NCBI GenBank assembly: GCA_029938555.1
Contig: JAOZUR010000002.1
Span: forward strand, 39,401-73,046
DNA length: 33,646 nucleotides
DNA from: Candidatus Sabulitectum sp.
Lineage (GTDB): Bacteria; Fermentibacterota; Fermentibacteria; Fermentibacterales; JCC-6
Direction: 5' to 3'
Part shown: positions 25,060-33,545 of the stretch, piece after piece
Layout of the letters: every line of letters begins with the position of its first letter
How positions within the stretch are numbered: the stretch's first letter is position 1
Notes under the pieces: generated by a model
What the model saw: only the letters and a program-made list of their open reading frames with translations
Told to the model about the DNA's origin: nothing
Database searches by the model: none
Translations under genes and position numbers: made by a program

Positions 25060-26160
25060 TCAATTCTCCATTATGCTATTGCACAAATCAACATGTGACC
25101 GGAAAGCTGCCATGTCTTCACTGCCAAGAGTTCGTCGGTGGCTACTAAAATAAAGATATGGATCAATCGCATAATCATCTGGTCCATTTATCTGATAGTG
25201 TAAATGAGGTGCGGTGGAAATACCAGAATTGCCAACAGCACCAACCAACTGCCCAGGTTCAATTCTTGCTCCGGCTACCACAGCTCTATCAACAGAATTA
25301 AGGTGAAGAAAAATCTCTGAATATCCGCCAAAATCGAGTTCTATACAATACCCATTGTAGGTTGTATTCCAGTTTGTCCGCAGAACCGTACCGCCCGTTA
25401 CGGAAAACACAGGGGTTTCCAGAGGGGCTTTGTAATCAACACCCTGATGTATATGATTACCACGAGGCTCACCAAACACACTGGTTATTTCTTCAAATGT
25501 TCTTACAGGTGAACTGTTCAGCAACTTAACAAGCTCAGATCCGTTTGATTGCCATGTGGAGGGCCAGTTGTCTCCTGTTTTTGTAAATACATAACCAGAA
25601 AAAGAATGATTGGATGAACCTGCCATAGGAATATATTGCAAAGCTACTACCATATTCTCCCTGGGCAAATCTTCAGTGGTATAAATAATCCGCATTGTAT
25701 CCCCTGCTATAAACCCCCTCCAAGGATTCATTTCCCACACAAGATTCCGAACACAATGGGCACCTAAAATGTCTGATTCAACATCTGTCACAACAGAAAG
25801 ACTCTGATATAGCGACCCACGAATTTCAATTTCAATGAATTGCCAGCAATCAGGAATCATATCAGGCCGTAACGAATCTATTGCTAGAAGAACCGTATCA
25901 ATCTCTAACAAAAGGCTATCTTCTGCTAAAAGCAATGAATCGCCCAAGTCAGAAACTTGAAGCAAAGTATCAGTTACCGTAACAATTGTATCTGAGGACA
26001 AAGCGGGGATAAAAATTTCACCTGAATCCACATTTGACTCCTCCTGAACAATGTCCTCACTATAGTCATTTATTGCTATAAAGTAACTATCGTCAGGAGC
26101 AGGTTCTTTTGAACAACCTATCACAAAAAGAAAAGTGACAAAATATTGCCAGTGCTTCAT
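25060..26160 (-). CDS. M23 peptidase lipoprotein with intact LytM domain
   Basis: The N-terminus is a lipoprotein signal with a VIGC lipobox (Cys16); the residue after Cys is Ser. Residues 57-97 form a heptad-like repeat (DTLLQVS, DSLLLAE, DSLLLEI, DTVLLAI), followed by a middle domain (about 105-215) that I do not recognise and a C-terminal M23 domain (about 220-345). Zinc and catalytic residues are present: HQGVD (H238, D242), FLHLNS (H286) and HLH (H319, H321). It is therefore likely an active peptidoglycan endopeptidase anchored to the outer or inner membrane. The start has GGAGG four bases upstream. It is the first gene of the sugar-hflKC operon and lies back-to-back with a sigma-54 regulator. 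Confidence 0.9.
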   Translation of the reverse strand: MKHWQYFVTFLFVIGCSKEPAPDDSYFIAINDYSEDIVQEESNVDSGEIFIPALSSDTIVTVTDTLLQVSDLGDSLLLAEDSLLLEIDTVLLAIDSLRPDMIPDCWQFIEIEIRGSLYQSLSVVTDVESDILGAHCVRNLVWEMNPWRGFIAGDTMRIIYTTEDLPRENMVVALQYIPMAGSSNHSFSGYVFTKTGDNWPSTWQSNGSELVKLLNSSPVRTFEEITSVFGEPRGNHIHQGVDYKAPLETPVFSVTGGTVLRTNWNTTYNGYCIELDFGGYSEIFLHLNSVDRAVVAGARIEPGQLVGAVGNSGISTAPHLHYQINGPDDYAIDPYLYFSSHRRTLGSEDMAAFRSHVDLCNSIMEN

Positions 26161-26172
26161 AGTTCCTCCGTC

Positions 26173-26209
26173 ATAATATTGACATCAATCGTATTGTTAT
26201 CAATATTAT
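26173..26209. promoter_or_regulatory. Mirror-image divergent promoter/operator
   Basis: ATAATATTGA (26173-26182) and TCAATATTAT (26200-26209) are a perfect 10-bp inverted repeat with a 17-bp spacer. On the plus strand TTGACA (26179-26184) and TATTAT (26204-26209) are spaced 19 bases; on the minus strand TTGATA (26203-26198) and TATTAT (26178-26173) are also spaced 19 bases. Each -10 box lies beside the other promoter's -35 box, so polymerase could bind only one at a time. The 19-base spacer is longer than usual, so the repeat may instead be an operator. Confidence 0.5.
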
Positions 26210-26213
26210 ACGC

Positions 26214-27569
26214 ATGAATGAATTAAGGAAGGGATACAGGGTACTGATTGTAGATGATGAGCCAGATGTCTTAAGCTTTGTAAGTGAAGCTCTTGAGGCA
26301 AACGGATTCCTCTGCCACAGCGCCACAGACAGCAGACAGGCGCTGAATAAACTCAGGCACAACTCCTACCATCTGCTGATTACAGATATTCGTCTACCAG
26401 ACGGATCGGGTATTGATATTATTAAGATCGCCCGAGAAAAACATCCATACATGGCAGCAATTGTCATTACCGGTTATGCGTCAATTGAAGGTACAAAAGA
26501 AGCGTTTGAACTTGGCGCAATGGATTATATTCCAAAACCTTTCACCATGGAACAGTTGCTAAGTGCTGTCCAAGCAATCATAAAAAAACAGAGGCTCCGT
26601 AAAAATTCATCAGGCAAAGCCTTGTTAATCAACAGCCCACAGATGAAAAAAATAATGGAACTTGTGAAGAAAGTTAGTATCACAAACAGCACAGTTCTTC
26701 TCACTGGAGAAAGTGGCACAGGTAAAGAGGTTATTGCCCGAGCTCTTCACAGAATGAGCCGAAGATCCGCAGGGCCATTTATCACAATAAACTCCGGTGG
26801 CATCCCAGAAGGACTCCTTGAAAGTGAACTATTCGGCCACATCAAAGGTGCATATACAGGAGCTCATGCAACCACTATTGGGCACTTTCAGGCTGCTGAA
26901 GGCGGCACCCTCTTTATGGACGAAATAGGCAACATGGGCCAGCCTATGCAGGTAAAACTTCTTAGAGCCCTCCAGGAAAGAGAAATTACACCGGTAGGGT
27001 CAACTGTCTCTGTTCCAATTAATGCGAGACTTATTTCCGCCACAAACAGTAACCTTAAAGAGGATGTGGAAAACGGTTTGTTCAGAAAAGATCTGTATTA
27101 CAGATTGAATGTTTTTGAAATTAAAATACCTGCCCTCCGAGATAGACCATCTGATATTATTCCCCTGGCAGAACACTTTCTTTCAGACGCAGATACCTCT
27201 TTTCACGATCATAAATTAAGCGACTGCGCTGTTACCTCCTTGCTGACTTATTCTTGGCCTGGAAACATTCGCGAATTGGAAAATGTAATTGAAAGAGCGG
27301 TTATTCTTGCAGGTAAGCAGGAAATAACTTCCGAGCACCTTCCAGAATGGATATCGGATTCCCACACTGCAAGTAATCAATCAACTAACCCAAAAGGCAC
27401 TTTGCAACTCAATGTCATTGTTAACTCGGTAGAACGACACTATATTCAAAAGGCTTTGATATCTTCAAACGGTGTAAAATCCAAAGCCGCAGAAAGCCTT
27501 GGGCTGAAAAGAACAACACTTTTAGCTCGAATGAAAAAACTCGGCATAGAAAACGGGTGGAAAGGGTAA
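26214..27569 (+). CDS. NtrC-family sigma-54 response regulator
   Basis: The 451-residue protein has a complete receiver (about 8-125) with the acidic pair VDDEPD, phospho-acceptor D58 in LITDIRLPD, VITGYAS and PKPF; a sigma-54 AAA+ domain (about 140-380) with Walker A GESGTGKE, contact loop GAYTGA (Tyr in place of the common Phe, seen in some active family members), FMDEIGNM and RKDLYYRLNV; and a Fis-type helix-turn-helix (SSNGVKSKAAESLGLKRTTLLARM). No ribosome-binding site precedes the ATG, and the predicted transcription start falls almost at the ATG. No histidine kinase is in the window. It is followed after four bases by the HD-GYP gene. Confidence 0.95.
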   Translation: MNELRKGYRVLIVDDEPDVLSFVSEALEANGFLCHSATDSRQALNKLRHNSYHLLITDIRLPDGSGIDIIKIAREKHPYMAAIVITGYASIEGTKEAFELGAMDYIPKPFTMEQLLSAVQAIIKKQRLRKNSSGKALLINSPQMKKIMELVKKVSITNSTVLLTGESGTGKEVIARALHRMSRRSAGPFITINSGGIPEGLLESELFGHIKGAYTGAHATTIGHFQAAEGGTLFMDEIGNMGQPMQVKLLRALQEREITPVGSTVSVPINARLISATNSNLKEDVENGLFRKDLYYRLNVFEIKIPALRDRPSDIIPLAEHFLSDADTSFHDHKLSDCAVTSLLTYSWPGNIRELENVIERAVILAGKQEITSEHLPEWISDSHTASNQSTNPKGTLQLNVIVNSVERHYIQKALISSNGVKSKAAESLGLKRTTLLARMKKLGIENGWKG

Positions 27570-27573
27570 TTCC

Positions 27574-29574
27574 ATGAGTGGTAATCTTCCACGAATTCTA
27601 GTCATTGATGATGATCCTGTTATCTGTGAAATTGTTGTAGAAACTTTAAACAACCAAGGATACGAAACCGATGCTGCTCTTTCTGGCAGTGAAGTCTCAG
27701 ATTTTCTAGCTAAAAAAACATATCCAATCGTTCTTTGTGATATTCTACTTCCAGACACCAATGGGCTGGAACTCATGGCCGAAATAAAGGAAATGAATCC
27801 TGATACGTTTGTCATTCTTTTTACCGGTCATGCTTCTGTTGACCTTGCTAAAGAAGCTATCAGGCAGGGTGCTTACGACTTTATAACAAAACCTTTTACT
27901 AGTAACGAGATTATCGAAGCTATTCAAAGGGCAGAAAGTGCACAAAGAGCCAATTTTTCTAATATTTCATCTACTGAACTAAAGATTTTACATGAACTAA
28001 CTATCTCAAATAAGATAACAAAGTCCTCAAAGAAGGCAGCATTAATCAACTTTGGCAAAAAAACAGCAGAAAGTTTTGGTGCAGAAAGCCTTCGGATTTA
28101 CCTACAAGACAACAAAAGTGGTAGCATGCTTGAAAAAATAGTTGATCTTGGTAGTGGCTCATTTGCCGACGAAGTCACTTGGTATTTTCTTGCCAGCAGA
28201 ACAATGCAGTCCGGTGGTGAAGTTCTACTAGATCCCAACAATTCTGGTAACATTGATATGTCAGGCACAAAAGCATCCTTTATGGGTACTGTTATTCCAA
28301 CTGGAACAGGAAATCTGGGTGTAATTTTAGCAGGAAGAAGCCAGCGGCGAGATCGTTTTAAAACCAGAGATCTAAAACTCTTAACTCTTTACGCAGCACA
28401 GTTGGGAAATCAACTTCAAAATCTAAATTTAACTGAAGACCTCTTAACAAATAACAAAGAACTTGAGAAAATCAATCTTGTTACAAGTGGTTTTTCCGCA
28501 TCACTTGATACTTCAACTGTAATTTCATCAGTTTCTCGGGGTTTACGAAACTTTATTCAATTCGATGTGGCAGGTATATTCATCTCACTGGAAAATGGGA
28601 ATCCTTACAATTTTCTTTTAATGAACGAAGCAATACCACAGAATAAAGTATATTCTTCCATGAAAAGGCAAATAAGCAGACAACTAGGTGATTCTCAAAC
28701 TGCACAACTTTTCACTGACATACATTCAGATACTTTTGTAGGTGAAGATATTCGAACTTTCGATAACAACCCTGAGTTCACTTTTACAAAATTAAATGAT
28801 TACGGAAAAGTTCAAGGGTGGATTATTCTTGGTTCATGGCGAGGCCAAAGCCATCTTCTTCCATCCTCTCGCTTCATTCCATTATTGCTTCGCCACGCCA
28901 TCTCTGCATTATGCAATTCCCTGCAACACAGAGAAAACCAGAAAAACTATCTTGAAACAATTACAGCAATGGCACAAGCTGTTGATGCAAAAGACAAATA
29001 CACAAACCACCACTCAAGAAATGTAACAGCATATACCCTTGCCCTAGCAGATAAACTTGGTATAAATCACCAAGAAAGGCAAGATTTATGGAATGCAGCA
29101 TTGCTTCATGACATAGGTAAAATAGGTATTCCCGAAAAAATTCTGAATAAACCAGGAAAACTAACAAATGAAGAATATGAAGTTATTAAAACTCACCCTG
29201 TTAAAGGATGTAACATCCTTGAACCAATTAAGGCCTTTAAAAATCTTCTTCCTGCCGTAAGGTATCACCATGAAAGATTTGATGGACGAGGTTATCCCGA
29301 TGGCCTTGACGGTTCTCATATACCTCAATCTGCACGAATTCTCGCTGTGGCTGATTCGTTTGATGCAATGACCAGCAGCAGGGTATATCGCAAGTCTCCA
29401 GGGGTTGAATTTGCTTTAAATCAACTGAAAGAGCACTCAGGAACACAATTTGATCCTGTCTTTGCAAAAGCGTTCATTGAGATAATTCAGCGTCGTTCAT
29501 TTGAAGAAATTCTTCTTATATACGGATCTGTTCTACTTGAGGATCAACCCTTACTGCAAAGCTCACAACAGTAA
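27574..29574 (+). CDS. REC-GAF-GAF-HD-GYP response regulator, probable cyclic-di-GMP phosphodiesterase
   Basis: The 666-residue protein has a complete receiver (1-120; acidic IDDDP, acceptor D56 in LCDILLPD, KPF), two GAF-like regions (about 130-290 and 305-440) and a C-terminal HD-GYP domain (about 460-640). The HD pair is H512-D513 in LLHDIGKIGIP, and HHERFDGRGYPDGLDG carries the GYP motif at 573-575. HD-GYP proteins with these residues hydrolyse cyclic-di-GMP or a related dinucleotide. The GAF regions may bind a small ligand; no ligand residue is diagnostic. It is coupled to the upstream NtrC-type gene, and AAGGG lies seven bases before the ATG. Confidence 0.93.
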   Translation: MSGNLPRILVIDDDPVICEIVVETLNNQGYETDAALSGSEVSDFLAKKTYPIVLCDILLPDTNGLELMAEIKEMNPDTFVILFTGHASVDLAKEAIRQGAYDFITKPFTSNEIIEAIQRAESAQRANFSNISSTELKILHELTISNKITKSSKKAALINFGKKTAESFGAESLRIYLQDNKSGSMLEKIVDLGSGSFADEVTWYFLASRTMQSGGEVLLDPNNSGNIDMSGTKASFMGTVIPTGTGNLGVILAGRSQRRDRFKTRDLKLLTLYAAQLGNQLQNLNLTEDLLTNNKELEKINLVTSGFSASLDTSTVISSVSRGLRNFIQFDVAGIFISLENGNPYNFLLMNEAIPQNKVYSSMKRQISRQLGDSQTAQLFTDIHSDTFVGEDIRTFDNNPEFTFTKLNDYGKVQGWIILGSWRGQSHLLPSSRFIPLLLRHAISALCNSLQHRENQKNYLETITAMAQAVDAKDKYTNHHSRNVTAYTLALADKLGINHQERQDLWNAALLHDIGKIGIPEKILNKPGKLTNEEYEVIKTHPVKGCNILEPIKAFKNLLPAVRYHHERFDGRGYPDGLDGSHIPQSARILAVADSFDAMTSSRVYRKSPGVEFALNQLKEHSGTQFDPVFAKAFIEIIQRRSFEEILLIYGSVLLEDQPLLQSSQQ

Positions 29575-29618
29575 ACTATATTCCCTATCTAAGCGAATTC
29601 ACATAAAAGGAGAAAATA

Positions 29619-30896
29619 ATGGCAGATATTATTGGAATCAAAGCAAGGCAAATAATCGACTCACGAGGCAATCCCACTGTGGAAGCAGATGTATACCTTG
29701 AAGACGGTAGTTTTGGAAGAGCTGCTGTTCCCAGCGGAGCATCAACTGGAGAACATGAAGCAGTTGAACTACGAGATAAAAATGAATCATTTATGGGGAA
29801 ATCTGTCCTTACAGCTGTTAACAATATTCATTCTCGGATACAACCAGAACTACTAGGATTAGATGCTTCAAGCCAGTTTGAAATAGATTCTTTAATGAAC
29901 GAAATAGACGGGACTCCCAATAAGTCCGAATTAGGAGCAAACGCTATTCTTGCGGTATCCATGGCTTGCACAAGAGCATCTGCTGACAGTTTAAGAATAC
30001 CACTTTATAGCTACCTAGGGGGGCCCGCAGCCAGAGTACTTCCCGTCCCTATGATGAACATCATAAACGGTGGTCAACATGCTTCAAATCCCATTGACCT
30101 TCAGGAGTTTATGGTAGTTCCAGCTGGGTTTGATAACTTTAGCCGAGCTCTTCAAGCAGGAGTAGAAATTTTTCATACCCTCAAGAAAAGAGCTGCCGCA
30201 GCAGGCATGTCCACAAGTGTTGGAGATGAAGGTGGTCTTGCCCCTGATTTGCCAAACAATTCCGCAGCACTTGAGTTTATTATCGATGCTATAAAAGACG
30301 CCGGTTATACCCCTGGGCAAGATGTTTTTATTGCTCTTGATCCAGCAGCAAGTGAGTTTTACAAAGATGGCCGCTACTTTATGCACGGCGAGGATCCAGC
30401 AGGTTTAACCTCTGAACAGATCGTAGACTACTGGGCAAAGCTTGTTACTCAATTCCCTATCGTCAGCATTGAAGATGGCCTTGCTGAAGATGACTGGGCT
30501 GGGTGGCAGTACATGATGAAAAAGCTTGGAGATTCAATACACATAGTTGGAGATGATCTTTTTGTAACAAATGTAGAAAGACTTCAACAAGGTATTGAAA
30601 TGAATGCAGCCAATGCAATTCTCATCAAACTAAACCAGATTGGCACAGTATCTGAAACTTTAATGGCTATTGATAAGGCTCATAGAAGTGGTATGACTGC
30701 TGTCATAAGTCATAGAAGCGGAGAAACTGAAGATACTTTCATTTCAGATCTCACTGTGGCCAGAAATACCGGTTTTATAAAAACAGGATCTGCCTGCAGA
30801 ACAGATAGAACAGCAAAGTATAATCAGCTTCTTAGAATAGAAGAAGCCCTTGGAATAAGTGCTGAATTTGCCGGTATGGGAATTATCAAGAAATAA
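29619..30896 (+). CDS. eno: Enolase
   Basis: Enolase converts 2-phosphoglycerate to phosphoenolpyruvate. The 425-residue product is full length, with [19 protein letters not shown] at the start, [11 protein letters not shown], metal ligands in [21 protein letters not shown] and VGDDLFVTN, and the catalytic lysine in LIKLNQIG, followed by [20 protein letters not shown] is placed seven bases before the ATG. It follows the HD-GYP gene after a 44-bp gap that has no clear promoter or terminator. Downstream is an FtsB-like gene; eno-ftsB is a neighbour pair also known in proteobacteria. Confidence 0.99.
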   Translation: MADIIGIKARQIIDSRGNPTVEADVYLEDGSFGRAAVPSGASTGEHEAVELRDKNESFMGKSVLTAVNNIHSRIQPELLGLDASSQFEIDSLMNEIDGTPNKSELGANAILAVSMACTRASADSLRIPLYSYLGGPAARVLPVPMMNIINGGQHASNPIDLQEFMVVPAGFDNFSRALQAGVEIFHTLKKRAAAAGMSTSVGDEGGLAPDLPNNSAALEFIIDAIKDAGYTPGQDVFIALDPAASEFYKDGRYFMHGEDPAGLTSEQIVDYWAKLVTQFPIVSIEDGLAEDDWAGWQYMMKKLGDSIHIVGDDLFVTNVERLQQGIEMNAANAILIKLNQIGTVSETLMAIDKAHRSGMTAVISHRSGETEDTFISDLTVARNTGFIKTGSACRTDRTAKYNQLLRIEEALGISAEFAGMGIIKK

Positions 30897-30900
30897 TAAG

Positions 30901-31218
30901 ATGTATAGAAAACCGTCGGAAGAACGCAGTAGAACTAAATTATTAACTTCTCTGCTTCTTGTGGCGGTTTTTCTTGTTACTGGAGCCATACTTCTTTTCA
31001 ATAGAAATGGTTTTATGGCGATTACAGAAATCCAGGAAGATGTTCAGTTAATTGTAACTGAAAACCAACAGGTAAGACTTGAAATTGATTCAATGAACTC
31101 TATTATCCAACTCCTTGAAACCGATTCTCTTTACATGGAGAAAAGAATACGGGAAATATTAGGTTGGGGTTATCCCGGAGAAACTGTTATCAAATTCATT
31201 AACCCCGAAAATGAATAA
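30901..31218 (+). CDS. FtsB/DivIC-like septum formation initiator
   Basis: From the ATG at 30901 the product has 105 residues: a short basic cytosolic tail (MYRKPSEERSRTK), one membrane helix (about 13-32) and a periplasmic coiled coil (about 40-80, EIQEDVQLIVTENQQVRLEIDSMNSIIQLLETDS), then a short tail with REILGWGYPGETVIKF. This is the FtsB/DivIC layout; these proteins join FtsL and FtsQ in the divisome. An ATG at 30859 in the same frame lies inside eno and is not used. No strong ribosome-binding site is seen, and the start is four bases after the eno stop, so translation may depend on re-initiation. Confidence 0.8.
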   Translation: MYRKPSEERSRTKLLTSLLLVAVFLVTGAILLFNRNGFMAITEIQEDVQLIVTENQQVRLEIDSMNSIIQLLETDSLYMEKRIREILGWGYPGETVIKFINPENE

Positions 31219-32485
31219 AACTCTTTTTCTTTTAATCCTATCCACCATGCCTATGTTAATTACTCTACTTGTTCTAGATGGTGATATAGCAGACCCTGAC
31301 AGAAATGCCCATGACATGTGGGCTAATCAGCTGATAAATACAGGTAAATTGGTGATTTCTCAAAATGGAACTTACGATAACTGGTTAATATATTATCCCA
31401 ATACAGTGCCCAAACCCATTGAACTAATTATCGGTTTTTTGCGATACCCAGGCGGCAAACTCTTTGACTCCATAATAACTTTTTTTATGTGCTTTCTTGT
31501 TATCGTCTCTGCTTGGTACGCAGCCGGCAAAGGTACACAAGGCTTGCAAGTTGCCATGTTTCTTGGTTTTAACCCAGTTTTCATTCTTCTTGGGGTTACA
31601 GGAAGCTCTGCAATCTCATTTCTGGGATTCATGTTTCTTTTACAATCTGCAAAAGGATCTAATGCAGGGGTTATACTTGCATCTCTTTCAAGGCCAGAAG
31701 GATTTTTATACGGTGGTTATTTTTGTGTAAAAAAACGAAAATGGAAGCTTTTGGCTCTGCTATTAGCAACTGGAATAGTCTGGTTAATCTTCCACAAGAT
31801 AACCTGTGGTTCTTTTTCATGGGCATCCGATGAGGTTCGTTACTCTGTTGCAGCGATGAACTATCCAACAGCTAATATTATTACTTTTTTCCCTTGGTCT
31901 GCTTTGCGCTTAATAATGGTTTTAGGTGCCCCTGCTGCTGCAATACTATTCATTACATTTAGAAGATGGAAACTCCATATACCATTCTCTGCAAACTTCA
32001 TACTTCTAACAATTTCCCTTACCATGGGTTCGCTGGTATTACCAAGATATATTGACCAGCTTTTTCTTCTGGCTGCACCATTCATCTTCATAGAAATTCA
32101 CAGATTGTTCAAGGGAAGAATTAAAACTTCTTTAATAATTGCAGTTTTAGTTTTCCCCTGGTTCCAGTGGATTTATGTTATACCAGAGATTCAAGAATAC
32201 CAAAAACTTGAAGTGCTTTACAGTTCCTTCCAGCTTCCAGAGTCTGGAGTAACTGCTGTGAATGAGCTGATCATTCCTGGATTGTGTTTAAATCTGGATA
32301 TAGACGATCCTTCAGGGCTGTTTGTTTCAACAGATAAGGCTGCATGGAGTTATGCCTCTGAAATAGAATTAGAAGAAAATGAAGTAACAAAAATAGTTAT
32401 TTTCCCAACTGGTGTATATTTTCCAGTGCACACGGAAAAATGGCTTGAAACAATTAAAGATATTGAGGTGTTGTATTTCCAATAA
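31211..32485 (+). CDS. Multi-pass membrane protein, GT-C glycosyltransferase-like
   Basis: The 424-residue protein has about nine hydrophobic segments spread over residues 1-315, then a soluble C-terminal region of about 110 residues. After the first helix comes an acidic loop (LDGDIADPDRNAHD), and a SRPEG motif occurs near 155-160; both features are common in GT-C membrane glycosyltransferases that use lipid-phosphate sugars. I could not assign a family from sequence alone, so the function is inferred from topology. The gene overlaps the FtsB-like gene by eight bases. A transport role is an alternative. Confidence 0.7.
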   Translation: MNKTLFLLILSTMPMLITLLVLDGDIADPDRNAHDMWANQLINTGKLVISQNGTYDNWLIYYPNTVPKPIELIIGFLRYPGGKLFDSIITFFMCFLVIVSAWYAAGKGTQGLQVAMFLGFNPVFILLGVTGSSAISFLGFMFLLQSAKGSNAGVILASLSRPEGFLYGGYFCVKKRKWKLLALLLATGIVWLIFHKITCGSFSWASDEVRYSVAAMNYPTANIITFFPWSALRLIMVLGAPAAAILFITFRRWKLHIPFSANFILLTISLTMGSLVLPRYIDQLFLLAAPFIFIEIHRLFKGRIKTSLIIAVLVFPWFQWIYVIPEIQEYQKLEVLYSSFQLPESGVTAVNELIIPGLCLNLDIDDPSGLFVSTDKAAWSYASEIELEENEVTKIVIFPTGVYFPVHTEKWLETIKDIEVLYFQ

Positions 32486-33386
32486 AGAAAACAGGCTGGC
32501 AAGAATTTCTTCATCAGGCAAAAGAGGAGTTACCCTTCTTTTCAGCAATGGAGAATCGGCAAAAGCAAGAGTATCAAGTAATGTTTTTAGAAAAGTAAAA
32601 AACCCTGTTTGCGGTGACAACGCAAAAGTAGTTAAAAAACAGGGAGGTTGGTATGTAGAAGAAATTCTTGAAAGAAAAGGTTTACTGGAAAGGACTTCTC
32701 CTGTTGGTAGATCACAGGTTCTCGCAGCTAACATCGATCTTGTGGTGGTGGTGGCATCAATATCAAGCCCTCCATTGCGAAGAGGTTTTATAGATAGAGC
32801 CTTAGCGTCAGCAAACTGGAATCACCTGCCTGCGGCTCTTGTTTTAAACAAGATTGATCTGAAGAGTTTAAAAGATGCAGCAGACCCAGATACACTTGAA
32901 AAAGTTTATGGTGAACAAGCGGGATACACTGTTCTAAAAACAAGTGTTATTTCAGGCCAGGGAATTGAAGAGTTCAAACAATTGATATCTGACAAAACTG
33001 TGGCTCTTGCAGGAATATCTGCAACAGGAAAAACATCCTTGATTAAGGCCATACACCCTGAGCTTGATTTAAAGGTTGGTGCAGTGAACGCTAAAACAAC
33101 TAAAGGAAAACATACCACAGTATCTGCAAGACTCATTCCATTAAACAAAACAACATTTTTAATGGATACACCAGGGTTAAGAGCATTCTCTGTTGATCAT
33201 ATTCCCAAAGACCAACTAAAATTCTGTTTTGCAGAGTTTAACAATGTAGGACCCTGCAAATTCAGAGATTGCCTGCACGAAACGGAACCGGAATGTGCAG
33301 TAACAGATGCTGTTAAAAAAGGAATTATAGACAGGGAAAGACATCTGTCTTATTTAAAGCTTCTCCACGAGGAAAATGCTTTTTAA
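32463..33386 (+). CDS. rsgA: RsgA, circularly permuted ribosome small subunit GTPase
   Basis: RsgA helps late maturation of the 30S ribosomal subunit. The motifs come in the permuted order: NKID (129-132, G4), GISATGKT (184-191, G1), KHTTV (G2 region) and DTPG (235-238, G3). Before them is an OB-fold, and after them the zinc module GPCKFRDCLHETEPECAV. The start is unclear: an ATG at 32412 overlaps the upstream gene by 74 bases, TTG at 32463 overlaps it by 23 bases, and an ATT at 32475 has GAGG six bases upstream. I use the TTG, giving 307 residues. It is the last gene before a terminator. Confidence 0.93.
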   Translation: MRCCISNKENRLARISSSGKRGVTLLFSNGESAKARVSSNVFRKVKNPVCGDNAKVVKKQGGWYVEEILERKGLLERTSPVGRSQVLAANIDLVVVVASISSPPLRRGFIDRALASANWNHLPAALVLNKIDLKSLKDAADPDTLEKVYGEQAGYTVLKTSVISGQGIEEFKQLISDKTVALAGISATGKTSLIKAIHPELDLKVGAVNAKTTKGKHTTVSARLIPLNKTTFLMDTPGLRAFSVDHIPKDQLKFCFAEFNNVGPCKFRDCLHETEPECAVTDAVKKGIIDRERHLSYLKLLHEENAF

Positions 33387-33420
33387 ACAATTAGAAGTGT
33401 AGGGCTTACAAACCTGGTAC

Positions 33421-33451
33421 AGTAGGAGGCAACGCCTGTGTCTACTTTTTT
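33421..33451 (+). terminator. Intrinsic terminator after rsgA
   Basis: GTAG/CTAC and AGGC/GCCT stems with a small internal loop and an AAC apical loop are followed by six T residues (33446-33451). An outer AAACCTG (33410-33416)/CAGGTTT (33465-33471) pair surrounds it. It ends the plus-strand unit that begins at 26214. Confidence 0.7.
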
Positions 33452-33492
33452 CATATCAACAAAACAGGTTTACCTTCTTTGCTAGGCAAACA

Positions 33493-33523
33493 AAAAAGCG
33501 AATGGCAAAACCATTCGCTTTTT
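33493..33523. terminator. Bidirectional intrinsic terminator
   Basis: A perfect 13-bp stem AAAAAGCGAATGG/CCATTCGCTTTTT with a CAAAA loop has an A-tract on the left and a T-tract on the right, so it should stop transcription from both sides. It lies between rsgA and a convergent minus-strand gene and 22 bases past that gene's stop. Confidence 0.9.
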
Positions 33524-33545
33524 AGATAACATAATCCCCTAGAAT

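Noticed and set aside
26161-26213. Sigma-54 (-24/-12) promoter between the divergent units
   Set aside because: No GG-N10-GC core is present in the gap.
30859-30900. Longer FtsB-like protein starting inside enolase
   Set aside because: The extra 14 residues overlap the eno end, and the ATG at 30901 gives the usual FtsB length.
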